The notes under the pieces were generated by a model. The model saw only the letters and a list, made by a program, of their open reading frames with translations, was not told where the DNA came from and searched no databases. Positions 1 to 5,621 of a DNA stretch of 13,152 nucleotides are shown here, piece after piece. Each line of letters opens with the position of its first letter. Position 1 is the stretch's first letter. Both the position numbers and the translations under genes were made by a program. The stretch lies in contig JAGOOF010000011.1 of the NCBI GenBank assembly GCA_017992655.1, positions 1 through 13,152 on the forward strand, given 5' to 3'. The DNA comes from Patescibacteria group bacterium (GTDB lineage: Bacteria > Patescibacteriota > UBA1384).

Positions 1-180
1 AAAATTATTGGCCACATTGAAACGGCGTGTGGGAAAAAGGCGCGTGTTACTCACGCCTCTGCGCGCCAAGGTGATATTAGCCGTTCTGTAATAGATGCAA
101 AAAAGGCGCAAAAAATGCTTAATTGGCGCCCCGAAACTATGCTTAGGGAAGGGATTAAAGAAACTGTTCACAGTTTGTAG
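1..180 (+). CDS. NAD-dependent sugar-nucleotide epimerase, C-terminal end (GalE-like), partial
   Basis: The window opens inside a reading frame, and 59 residues are visible before a TAG stop. The stretch around residues 23-45 (RQGDISRSVIDAKKAQKMLN, then WRP) matches the C-terminal signature of extended short-chain dehydrogenase epimerases such as UDP-glucose 4-epimerase, where a GD-x-x-x-S-x-x-D-x-x-K-A-x-x-x-L-x-W-x-P pattern precedes the last helix. The following segment, ending ETVHSL, fits that last helix. Family members interconvert nucleotide-sugar epimers in the cytoplasm. The catalytic domain lies outside the window, so substrate cannot be assigned; a related dehydratase or epimerase remains possible. 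The exonuclease start lies 23 bases after the stop on the same strand, so the two may share a transcript. Confidence 0.78.
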   Translation, partial: KIIGHIETACGKKARVTHASARQGDISRSVIDAKKAQKMLNWRPETMLREGIKETVHSL

Positions 181-203
181 CAAATAAGAGTATTGGCTAA
201 AAC

Positions 204-1115
204 ATGAAAAAAAGTATTTTTTTGCTGGTAGATGGTAATGCCATTATACACCGGGCGTTTCACGCGCTACCTTTAACGCTTACCGATAAAAAAGGGCGCC
301 CCACTAACGCGGTCTATGGCTTTGCCCGTATTCTAATGGCATCTGTTAAGCAATTTACGCCTACCAACATCGTTGTTGCCTTCGATGTGGCCGGACCAAC
401 TTTTCGTGACGAGCTTTTTACCCAATATAAAGCAACAAGAGTAAAGGCGCCACAGGAGCTTTACGACCAAATTCCCGTGGTGCATGAAATGCTCGATGCC
501 TTAAGTGTTCCGCATTTTGGCATTACCGGCGTAGAGGCCGATGATATTATTGGCACACTCTCACACCACATTGTTAAAAACGTGAAAAACGGAGAAGTTA
601 TTATATTAACGGGCGACGGAGATACGTTGCAGTTAGTAAATGGGCAGGTGAAGGTGGCCATGCCACAAAGAGGAATCCAGCCCCCTCAAGTGTATGGCAG
701 GGTAACAGTAGAGGGGAAAGTTGGCCTTCCTCCAGAAAATATTGTCGATTACAAGGCATTGGCGGGCGACAGTTCCGATAATATTCCTGGCGTAAAAGGA
801 GTGGGGCCGAAAACGGCCGTTAGCTTAATTAAAAAATATCGCACGTTGGAAGAAGTGTATAAAAATATTGAAAAAATAACGCCGGAAACATTAAAAAACA
901 AGTTGATAGCGGGCAAAGAAAGTGCTCAGCTTAGCCAAAAGCTAGCCACAATTAAAAAAGATGTAGAACTGAATTTTAAAATAAGCGATACAAAAGTTAG
1001 CGACTACGACCGCGAAGAAGCAGAGCAGTTTTTCACAAAACTGAATATGCGCTCTATAATTAACATTCTGCCTAAAAGTGCCCGCCAAAGCGGTGACCAA
1101 GTAACAATGTTTTAA
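204..1115 (+). CDS. Stand-alone 5'-3' exonuclease (PolA N-terminal / FEN family)
   Basis: This 303-residue protein covers only the 5' nuclease part of DNA polymerase I, with no 3'-5' exonuclease or polymerase domain after it. Conserved acidic metal ligands are visible in order: D10 (LLVDGN), D61 (AFD), E111-A-D113-D114, D138 and D140 (TGDGD), D189 and D192 (GDSSDN). A helix-hairpin-helix DNA-binding segment, GVKGVGPKTA, sits near 196-205. The family removes RNA primers and 5' flaps during replication and excision repair. The last five residues, QVTMF (299-303), resemble the bacterial sliding-clamp-binding pentapeptide. No convincing Shine-Dalgarno precedes the ATG; it was chosen because the family begins right at this hydrophobic strand with the first Asp near residue 10. 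It follows the epimerase gene closely and converges on the minus-strand small ORF downstream. It is a complete gene, not a truncated polA. Confidence 0.93.
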   Translation: MKKSIFLLVDGNAIIHRAFHALPLTLTDKKGRPTNAVYGFARILMASVKQFTPTNIVVAFDVAGPTFRDELFTQYKATRVKAPQELYDQIPVVHEMLDALSVPHFGITGVEADDIIGTLSHHIVKNVKNGEVIILTGDGDTLQLVNGQVKVAMPQRGIQPPQVYGRVTVEGKVGLPPENIVDYKALAGDSSDNIPGVKGVGPKTAVSLIKKYRTLEEVYKNIEKITPETLKNKLIAGKESAQLSQKLATIKKDVELNFKISDTKVSDYDREEAEQFFTKLNMRSIINILPKSARQSGDQVTMF

Positions 1116-1150
1116 AAAGTTTCCCCGCGAAACGGTAACGTTTCGCGGGG
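1114..1150 (-). terminator. Rho-independent terminator of the YggU/small-ORF unit
   Basis: A perfect 12-bp stem (1123-1134 with 1139-1150, CCCCGCGAAACG and its complement) closes a 4-base loop. Read on the minus strand it is followed by AAAC and then five T (1118-1114), so it fits termination of leftward transcription; there is no T tract on the plus-strand side. Its 5' side on the minus strand (CTTCCCCCGCGA) is nearly the same as in the terminator at 2379-2414. It also sits just past the exonuclease stop and could protect that transcript's 3' end. Confidence 0.75.
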
Positions 1151-1170
1151 GAAGAAGTGGGGATGATGGC

Positions 1171-1425
1171 CTAACGGGAGAGTAAATAGAGATTGAACGT
1201 GGGCCAAATGCTCTTGGACCCGGCCGAGGGCTGTTTCACCTGTGGCGCGTCTTGAAGCCAGACGTAGAGCAAGTGGGGGAAGTTGAGGTCGTTGCTAAGC
1301 GGTGCCGGTAGAGCACGGCGCAGGGTGTTGACACGGTCTGTTGCCTCTGAGCGAGTAATGGACAAACGCTCGGCGAGTGTTGGAACGAGCATGAAGACCT
1401 CTAACCGCACCTCGGGATCTAACAA
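1171..1425 (-). CDS. Small G+C-rich hypothetical protein (84 aa)
   Basis: I do not recognise a family. The best start is the TTG at 1425-1423, because GGAGG lies 8 bases before it; upstream in-frame codons would leave the SD inside the gene. The product begins LLDPEVRLEVFMLVPTLAER when written with the literal first codon and ends FNLYLLSR. It shows no signal peptide, membrane segment or known motif, and may be largely helical over residues 5-40. Codon use is clearly richer in G and C at third positions than in the flanking genes. The start lies 26 bases after the YggU-family stop, and a terminator follows the TAG, so the two genes form one short minus-strand unit. SD, open frame and terminator support a real gene; without homologues its function is open. 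Confidence 0.6.
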   Translation of the reverse strand: MLDPEVRLEVFMLVPTLAERLSITRSEATDRVNTLRRALPAPLSNDLNFPHLLYVWLQDAPQVKQPSAGSKSIWPTFNLYLLSR

Positions 1426-1451
1426 TTTTTTCACCTCCAATCCTTATGCCA

Positions 1452-1691
1452 TCACGTTTGTGTGGCGTTTTCTTCACCAACGGAAATCGTTTTGTGGTGG
1501 CTTGTGTAGCCGTTGATAATTCTTATGGAATTTTGTGGCGTTTTAAACTCTTTTGCGAGCATTTCCGTGAGAGCCAGATTCGCCTGCCCGCGAACGGGTA
1601 GTGCCTTGACCCATGCGCGGTATTGGCCGTCTTCCTGACGAACGATCTTGTTGTGGCCGGCGGCGGGGGTAACGTGAACACGGATAATCAT
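1452..1691 (-). CDS. YggU / DUF167 (UPF0235) family protein
   Basis: This is a 79-residue protein with the recognisable DUF167 pattern: V-x-V-T-P-A-A-G-H-N near 5-14, an acidic-Gly turn (EDGQ) near 20-23, A-W-V-K-A-L-P-V-R-G-Q-A-N near 26-38 (the P-x-x-G-x-A-N core), L-A-K-E-F near 45-49, I-R-I-I-N-G near 56-61, and a final H-K-T-I-S. Family length is usually 75-100 residues, so this is complete. The role of YggU proteins is not well established. The ATG at 1691-1689 was chosen over the in-frame TTG at 1727 because domain homology starts here and the TTG falls inside the likely -35 hexamer. No SD precedes it; promoter spacing suggests a leaderless message. It is first in a two-gene unit with the 84-aa ORF. 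Confidence 0.88.
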   Translation of the reverse strand: MIIRVHVTPAAGHNKIVRQEDGQYRAWVKALPVRGQANLALTEMLAKEFKTPQNSIRIINGYTSHHKTISVGEENATQT

Positions 1692-1697
1692 ATTTTT

Positions 1698-1727
1698 ATA
1701 ATAGCACTTGGTTACATTGTAAGGCAA
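1698..1727 (-). promoter_or_regulatory. Probable leaderless promoter for the YggU-family gene
   Basis: On the minus strand TTGCCT (1727-1722) and TATTAT (1703-1698) are separated by 18 bases, a sigma70-like layout. Exactly six bases separate the -10 box from the ATG at 1691, which would put the transcription start at or next to the A of the start codon. The absence of a Shine-Dalgarno agrees with this. Confidence 0.55.
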
Positions 1728-1753
1728 GTAAAAATAGTACCATTTCGCTGTTT

Positions 1754-2366
1754 AAGTTTTTACTGTTCGATTTTTACTGTTTGAGGTGTAGTTTTACTGT
1801 TCGAGAGAATGCGCTAAGCGTAAAGCGAAGCGTCATCTCGAGAACTATTTGCCCCTAGTATCACATCAAACCTAATAGTTCTCACATTCGTTCGAACAGT
1901 AAAGTTTTATTGTTCGAGGAATGGAATGACGAGAACTATTCCCGTTAGTATCACATCAGACGAGAGGATAGTTCTCGCTCCCGCTCGAACAGTATTGGAG
2001 GCTACGGATAGTTCTCACTTCGTTCGAACAGTAAAGTTTTTACTGTTCGAGGGGTAATCCCCGAGAACTATTCCCGTTAGTATCACATCAGACGAAAGGA
2101 TAGTTCTCGCTCCCGCTCGAACAGTATTGGAGGCTACGGATAGTTCTCACTTCGTTCGAACAGTAAAGTTTTATTGTTCGAGGAATGGAATGACGAGAAC
2201 TATTTTCGCTATCCTGATACTGACGTGGTAGTTCTCACTTCGTTCGAACAGTAAAATCTTATTGTTCGAGGGGTAATCCCCGAGAACCCTGCACCATTCG
2301 ATGCAGGGCAAGCTATTCCCGTGAGCTGTATCCTTTTGCGGTAGTTCTCGCGTTGCTCGAACAGTA
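1754..2366. repeat. Hairpin-repeat array 1 (12 modules)
   Basis: This stretch has no supportable gene; it is a mosaic of short inverted repeats. The core module, in either orientation, is GTTCTC-x-TCGAAC: an outer GTTC/GAAC stem, a constant TC/TC mismatch, then a variable inner stem and loop. Copies: 1799-1845, 1878-1897, 1912-1936, 1971-1990, 2011-2029, 2045-2068, 2103-2122, 2143-2161, 2176-2200, 2231-2249, 2264-2287 and 2344-2362. Inner stems include AC/GT, GC/GC and GGGG/CCCC; the two GGAATGGAATGAC copies (1912, 2176) pair poorly. Opposite-facing neighbours are joined by complementary spacers (AGTAAA...TTTACT, or TAT...ATA). The left end has three tandem TTTTACTGTT-type words (1756-1800). 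A separate stem CCCTGCA/TGCAGGG lies at 2287-2308. The array lies between the YggU promoter and the next terminator. Confidence 0.88.
1931..2181. repeat. Tandem direct duplication inside array 1 (offset 132 bases)
   Basis: The block 1931-2050 is repeated at 2063-2181 with only small differences (GAGAGG to GAAAGG, and one T lost with a C-to-T change region near TTTTTACTG/TTTTATTG). Both copies contain two hairpin modules in the same orientation, linked by AGTATTGGAGGCTACGGATA. The modules next to the duplicated block differ: GGGGTAATCCCC follows copy 1 and GGAATGGAATGAC follows copy 2. Confidence 0.88.
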
Positions 2367-2378
2367 ATCCCAAATGGC

Positions 2379-2414
2379 AAAAAAATGACCCGCGAGGCAG
2401 GTAGGCCTCGCGGG
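2379..2414 (-). terminator. Rho-independent terminator of the 90-aa small ORF
   Basis: A 10-bp stem (2389-2398 CCCGCGAGGC with 2405-2414) encloses a 6-base loop. On the minus strand it is followed by TCA and a run of seven T (2385-2379), a textbook intrinsic terminator for leftward transcription. It starts shortly after the stop at 2431. Its minus-strand lead-in CTTCCCCCGCGA and a loop containing CTAC resemble the terminator at 1114-1150. Confidence 0.85.
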
Positions 2415-2430
2415 GGAAGACATGAAGGGG

Positions 2431-2703
2431 TTAGCAGTACCAGCAGCTTCTCTCCTTGGAGAGTCGCCGGCAGGGTGGAGGAGCAGACTGCTCGGGTTGC
2501 CCGGACTCAGATGACACAATGTGCCGGCCGATCACGGCGAGCATTTCTCTGTCTTTGGTTTTGCGCGCCTTGTTGCGCAAACACCGACGAAGCTTCTGCC
2601 GGTCGTGCTCGGTCTTGGCATCAAACGCCTTGATTGCTCTTTTGAGCCGGGGCGCCGTGCTCGCCCTCTCCACCTGCCGCAGACTCCCTTGGTTGCTGCT
2701 CAT
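2431..2703 (-). CDS. Small basic G+C-rich hypothetical protein (90 aa)
   Basis: I do not recognise a family. The ATG at 2703-2701 has GGGAG nine bases upstream on the minus strand. The middle of the product is strongly basic and probably helical (residues 18-55: KRAIKAF, DRQKLRRCLRNKARKTKDRE). Residues 64-80 are rich in Ser, Pro and Gln, and the protein ends C-W-Y-C (87-90), with further Cys at 41 and 78. It has no signal peptide or membrane segment. A nucleic-acid-binding role would be a guess from charge alone. By my count 41 of the first 60 coding bases are G or C, against 22 of 60 for the exonuclease gene, so composition differs sharply from the neighbours. Overlapping open frames on the plus strand lack an SD and terminator, so the minus frame is preferred. 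It is divergent from lepB, 44 bases apart. Confidence 0.58.
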   Translation of the reverse strand: MSSNQGSLRQVERASTAPRLKRAIKAFDAKTEHDRQKLRRCLRNKARKTKDREMLAVIGRHIVSSESGQPEQSAPPPCRRLSKERSCWYC

Positions 2704-2732
2704 ACACAACAACTCCCTTCAAGATAAAATTA

Positions 2733-2741
2733 TGGTAATAT
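2733..2741 (+). promoter_or_regulatory. Probable extended -10 promoter of lepB (leaderless)
   Basis: TGG directly followed by TAATAT (2736-2741) forms an extended -10 element. Six bases (AAAATT) separate it from the ATG at 2748, which predicts a start at the initiation codon. I see no good -35 hexamer, which is expected for extended -10 promoters. There is no SD in front of lepB. The element lies in the 44-base divergent gap shared with the 90-aa ORF. Confidence 0.5.
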
Positions 2742-2747
2742 AAAATT

Positions 2748-3329
2748 ATGATTAAAGCAAGAGAAACTGGCACTCAATTTAAAGCGCAAGGAGTTGGCCG
2801 TTTGGCGAGCACCGCTTTCGAACTGGTAAAATGGCTTATTGTTGGGGGACTGGCGCTCTTTCTTGTTCATTATTTTCTCTTTACGGTGTTCATTGTCTCG
2901 GGAGAAAGCATGGAACCCAACTTCCACGACCGCGAAGTTGTTTTTATCAACCGTTTTAATTTGTTTACGGGCAATTTTGAACGAGGCGACCCCATGGTGT
3001 TAAAATTTCCCGGTGATCCTGACAAGGTCAAATATATTAAGCGCCTCATTGGTTTGCCCGGTGACTATGTTGAAATAAAAAATAATAGTATCTACATAAA
3101 CAACAAACCACTAACAGAAAGCTATATCCCCTCTACTTTTAGCACAGAGGCAGTAACAGGCGTGAGCGCCTGGCAGTTAAGAGAAGGAGAATACTTTTTA
3201 GTGGGGGATAACAGGGGGAATTCGAGCGACTCTAGAACATGGGGCGTCGCACGGAAAAGCGATATGACGGGGCCGGTCAAACTAATTGTTATACCAAGGT
3301 TTGAGTTCGTTGCAACGCCACCCTATTGA
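2748..3329 (+). CDS. lepB: Signal peptidase I
   Basis: This membrane serine protease cuts signal peptides from exported proteins on the outer face of the cytoplasmic membrane. The 193-residue product has one N-terminal membrane segment (about 25-50, LVKWLIVGGLALFLVHYFLF). Family boxes follow in order: S-G-E-S-M-E-P-N with nucleophile S54, the REVVFINRF strand (62-70), K-Y-I-K-R-L-I-G-L-P-G-D with general-base K98, and G-D-N-R-G-N-S-S-D-S-R (153-163). Length is typical of short single-spanning forms. The ATG has no SD; it follows an extended -10 box by six bases, and the predicted cytoplasmic tail of about 25 residues is reasonable. The TGA stop lies past the pnp stop on the other strand, so the convergent genes overlap by seven bases with no room for a terminator between them. 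Confidence 0.96.
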   Translation: MIKARETGTQFKAQGVGRLASTAFELVKWLIVGGLALFLVHYFLFTVFIVSGESMEPNFHDREVVFINRFNLFTGNFERGDPMVLKFPGDPDKVKYIKRLIGLPGDYVEIKNNSIYINNKPLTESYIPSTFSTEAVTGVSAWQLREGEYFLVGDNRGNSSDSRTWGVARKSDMTGPVKLIVIPRFEFVATPPY

Positions 3330-5527
3330 GCCTGCTTAATACTTAAGCCAATACGTCCTCTTTCCGCGTCTACCGTGACTACCTTTACTTTTACTTTTTG
3401 CCCAATTTTTAACACATCGCTTACTTTGGCAATCCGTTCACTGGCAATTTCAGAAATATGAACCATGCCGTCTTTATTGGGGAGGATCTGTATTATGGCA
3501 CCAATTTCTTTGCCAGAGTTGCGGTCCTTTTGAATGTTAACCACTTCTCCCTCATAGGTTTCGCCCACTGCAACTTGTTTGGTGTCGGCGGCGATGATAT
3601 CGATTGCTTTTTGCGCTGCTTGCGCGTCGGCAGAGCTAACCAGCACAGTGCCATCTTCTTCTATGTCGATGCTCAGTATTTCCTTCCCTCCACAGGCATC
3701 GATAATACTGTTAATATGCTTGCCTCCAGGGCCGATGAGCTCGCCAATTTTACTGGGGTCAATTTTAACGCTTTCAATACGAGGGGCAAACTGGGAGAGA
3801 GAGGGCCGTGGCTTAGCGATAACAGATAACATTTTATCCAAAATAAAGAGGCGCCCAATTTTTGCTCTTTCCAGGGTCTGGCGAATAATCTCAAAGTTTA
3901 AGCCTTGCAGTTTAATATCAAGTTGAATAGCAGTTACACCATCGCGTGTACCCGCGACCTTAAAGTCCATATCACCGCCAAAGTCTTCAATCCCCTGGAG
4001 GTCAGTTAAAATACGAAACTGCTCTTCTTTCTCGCCCGTAACAAGGCCCATTGCAATACCGGAAACAGGCTTTTTGATGGGGACACCCGCGTCCATCAGG
4101 GCAAGAGTTGAGCCACAAGTGGCAGCCATGGAGCTGGAACCGTTGGAAGATAGTATCTCACTTACGAGTCGAATAGTGTAGGGAAAATCGCCGTTTTGAG
4201 GCAATACGGGCAAAAGTGCACGTTCTGCTAACGCTCCGTGTCCTACCTCACGGCGAGAGGCGCCACGCAAAGGGCGTACTTCGCCCACAGAGAAAGGAGG
4301 GAAGTTATAATGGTGCATATATCTTTTTGTGTCTTCTCGTTCCATGGTGTCGATGTGCTGTTCCTCTCCGGGGGCGCCCAGTGTAGCAATGGTTAACGCT
4401 TGGGTTTGGCCACGAGTGAAAAGCGCGGAGCCATGAGTGCGAGGCAACAAACCCACCTCAATGGAAAGAGGGCGTACTTCATCATCACGCCGTCCGTCGG
4501 GGCGCGTGCCGTCTTCTAGTATAAGCTCACGCACTTTTTTCTGCATTAAAGTATCGAAAGCACCACAAATTTCATTTTGCTTGTAATCGCCTTCGAGAGT
4601 GGTTTTTGCCTCACTAAGAAGTTCTTCGATTTTTTGCTCCCTTTCCTCTTTTTCGGCAATTCTTACTGCCTCTTTGATGCCGGCGCCAACCAAATCGGCG
4701 ACCGCGGAAGAGACCTCGCTAACAGTGTTATCTATTTCTATTTTGTTTTCGTTGCGGAACTTCTGTTGCACCTCGATGGCCGGTTGCATCATTTTGTGGC
4801 CAAATTCAATGGCACCAAATATCTTTTCCTCTGGTACCTCGTTAGCACCTGCCTCGATCATCATTACCTTTTGTGCGGTACCCGCAACTACCAAGTCAAG
4901 GGAAGATTCTTTGAGTTGGTCGCGGGTGGGGTTAACGACAAATTCATCGTTAACAAGGCCAACACGAACGGCCGCAAGAGGGCCCGTAAAGGGGGCGCGG
5001 GTCTGGCCAATGGCGGCGCTGGCGGCGATAATAGCCGGGATGTCGGGGTCATTTTGCCCGTCGTAAGAAAGAACAGTTACTATGACTTGCACATCGTGGC
5101 GGAAATTTTTGGGGAAAAGAGGGCGGATAGGGCGGTCGATTAAGCGGCTTGCCAGTACTGCGTCGTCGGAAGGGCGCCCCTCGCGTTTAATAAAACGGCT
5201 ACCCGAAATTTTACCAGCCGCATAAAACTTTTCTTCGTAATCAACAAGTAAAGGGAGGTAGTCGGCGGTTTCGCTTGGGTCGGGAGCAACAACGCAAGTT
5301 GCAAGAACAACTGTGTCGCCAAGACGGACGGTAATGGCGCCATCAGCAAGGCCCGCGTAACGGCCAGACTCGAGGATTAATTTTTTACCGCCCAGTTCTG
5401 TTTCATGCACTGTTAGAGTGCTTGGAATGTCTGATTTCCCTCCTGCCTCAACAGTTTCCTGCGCAACGAGGCGTTCTTCTTCGAGGGGCTGAATAGGGTT
5501 AAGTGCATTATTTTGGGTAGTATCCAT
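3323..5527 (-). CDS. pnp: Polynucleotide phosphorylase (PNPase)
   Basis: This 734-residue enzyme degrades RNA 3'-5' using phosphate. The domain order is complete: first RNase PH domain (about 38-250, with FYAAGKISGSRFIKREGRPS and LIDRPIRPLFP), helical linker (about 260-335), second RNase PH domain (about 340-560), KH domain (about 580-645, G-P-G-G-K loop at 599-603) and S1 domain (about 652-731). Catalytic-site residues in the second PH domain are visible as D515, D521 and K523 in EDFGGDMDFKVAGT. Residues 1-36 form an acidic, Gln-rich extension before the usual start of the fold (STLTVHETELGGKKL). A purine-rich AAGAAGAAAAGAG precedes the ATG. The gene faces away from frr across array 2 and converges on lepB. 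Confidence 0.97.
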   Translation of the reverse strand: MDTTQNNALNPIQPLEEERLVAQETVEAGGKSDIPSTLTVHETELGGKKLILESGRYAGLADGAITVRLGDTVVLATCVVAPDPSETADYLPLLVDYEEKFYAAGKISGSRFIKREGRPSDDAVLASRLIDRPIRPLFPKNFRHDVQVIVTVLSYDGQNDPDIPAIIAASAAIGQTRAPFTGPLAAVRVGLVNDEFVVNPTRDQLKESSLDLVVAGTAQKVMMIEAGANEVPEEKIFGAIEFGHKMMQPAIEVQQKFRNENKIEIDNTVSEVSSAVADLVGAGIKEAVRIAEKEEREQKIEELLSEAKTTLEGDYKQNEICGAFDTLMQKKVRELILEDGTRPDGRRDDEVRPLSIEVGLLPRTHGSALFTRGQTQALTIATLGAPGEEQHIDTMEREDTKRYMHHYNFPPFSVGEVRPLRGASRREVGHGALAERALLPVLPQNGDFPYTIRLVSEILSSNGSSSMAATCGSTLALMDAGVPIKKPVSGIAMGLVTGEKEEQFRILTDLQGIEDFGGDMDFKVAGTRDGVTAIQLDIKLQGLNFEIIRQTLERAKIGRLFILDKMLSVIAKPRPSLSQFAPRIESVKIDPSKIGELIGPGGKHINSIIDACGGKEILSIDIEEDGTVLVSSADAQAAQKAIDIIAADTKQVAVGETYEGEVVNIQKDRNSGKEIGAIIQILPNKDGMVHISEIASERIAKVSDVLKIGQKVKVKVVTVDAERGRIGLSIKQAQ

Positions 5528-5545
5528 AAAACTCTTTTCTTCTTA

Positions 5546-5572
5546 TTTATATCGTAAACATCATATCGTAAA
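5546..5572 (-). promoter_or_regulatory. pnp upstream region: -10-like box and 10-base direct repeat
   Basis: ATATCGTAAA occurs twice on the plus strand (5549-5558 and 5563-5572), 14 bases apart. On the minus strand the nearer copy overlaps TATAAA (5551-5546), a fair -10 box, with TTTACG 15 bases upstream as a weak -35. The repeat could be a protein-binding site or a duplicated promoter piece. Spacing is shorter than ideal, so this is a tentative call. Confidence 0.35.
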
Positions 5573-5621
5573 TGGAGAGGGGTGTAAAGCGCGCTTTCTC
5601 TTTGCTTATGGCTTATAGCTT

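Noticed and set aside
2171..2380. Minus-strand 69-codon frame within array 1
   Set aside because: It is an open frame through repeat modules with no SD, and its translation mirrors repeat words; not supportable as a gene.
2385..2743. Plus-strand frames of 68-95 codons over the 90-aa ORF
   Set aside because: They are antisense frames kept open by high G+C; none has an SD, and one runs through the terminator hairpin. The minus frame has both SD and terminator.
4577..5143. 188-codon plus-strand frame opposite pnp
   Set aside because: It lies fully antisense to conserved PNPase sequence, with no recognisable domains.
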